A stretch of 64,000 bases of DNA from assembly GCA_964035795.1 (NCBI GenBank), contig OZ038320.1, forward strand, positions 13,499,126-13,563,125. The letters run 5' to 3'. This DNA is from Pterobdella sp. o SKG-2022. Its lineage: Eukaryota; Annelida; Clitellata; Hirudinida; Piscicolidae. A program made the translations under genes and the position numbers. The notes beneath the pieces are model-generated. The model did not search any database. It was not told where the DNA came from and saw nothing but the letters and a program-made list of their open reading frames with translations. This document shows positions 63,658-64,000 of the stretch, in pieces. Positions within the stretch are counted from its first letter, which is position 1; each line of letters opens with the position of its first letter.

Positions 63658-63857
63658 NNNNNNNNNNNNNNNNNNNNNNNNNNNNNNNNNNNNNNNNNNN
63701 NNNNNNNNNNNNNNNNNNNNNNNNNNNNNNNNNNNNNNNNNNNNNNNNNNNNNNNNNNNNNNNNNNNNNNNNNNNNNNNNNNNNNNNNNNNNNNNNNNNN
63801 NNNNNNNNNNNNNNNNNNNNNNNNNNNNNNNNNNNNNNNNNNNNNNNNNNNNNNNNN
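63658..63857. other. Assembly gap of 200 N
   Basis: Exactly 200 undetermined bases inside or at the 5' end of the LINE. True length unknown. Confidence 0.99.
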
Positions 63858-63967
63858 ATTAAACAAAATAAAAACAGAAATTAATTCTTCAAAAAGTTAA
63901 TTCTAAATGATATTAAACTCAACAGTTTCACTCGCAAAAACTTTTACAATTCACAAACAACCAAGAT

Positions 63968-64000
63968 GGTAACCCATCGCCAGAAATAGCGATGGGTTTC
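63968..64000. repeat. Hairpin at right edge
   Basis: aacccatcgc and gcgatgggtt form a 10-bp perfect stem around a short loop. It may be part of the 5' leader of the adjacent minus-strand LINE or another repeat; the window ends here. Confidence 0.5.

Noticed and set aside
1..64000. CRISPR arrays, operons or bacterial systems
   Set aside because: Introns, eukaryotic gene families and LINE/SINE content show animal nuclear DNA; no spaced direct-repeat array was seen.

Overview
This window is AT-rich nuclear DNA (about 30% G+C) from an animal. Genes have many small exons with GT-AG introns, every recognised product is a metazoan protein, and the space between genes is full of decayed LINEs, a tRNA-derived SINE and foldback repeats. 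The retroelement types suggest a non-vertebrate animal, possibly lophotrochozoan; I cannot name the species. Two 200-N runs show it comes from a scaffolded assembly.

Layout, left to right: the first three exons of a MAP3K5/ASK1-type kinase (minus, 1972-2457, running off the left edge); a complete gene for a type I membrane protein with the order signal peptide, SUEL lectin, CUB, CCP/sushi, transmembrane helix, Gln/Asn-rich tail (minus, 4536-17376); about 10 kb without a recognised gene; a complete 13-exon MTHFR gene (minus, 27731-37777, 649 residues); a retroelement-rich interval (39.5-48.3 kb) with an almost full-length RTE-like LINE and LINEs nested inside one another; a complete 12-exon NASP histone-chaperone gene (minus, 48491-50911, 507 residues); UBL3, a prenylated ubiquitin-fold protein (minus, 54012-59206); MIX23/CCDC58 (plus, 60213-61628), head-to-head with UBL3; and a second RTE/I-like LINE at the right edge.

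The genes do not form one pathway. All splice assignments were made by eye from reading-frame continuity, splice dinucleotides, intron phase and recalled family similarity. Within each complete gene the exon phases chain without a break and the length fits the family, which is the main support for the models. The most unusual items are the SUEL-CUB-CCP receptor, the polycysteine C-terminus of UBL3 encoded by a CAA/CAG-type repeat, the nested LINE insertions, and several foldback elements.
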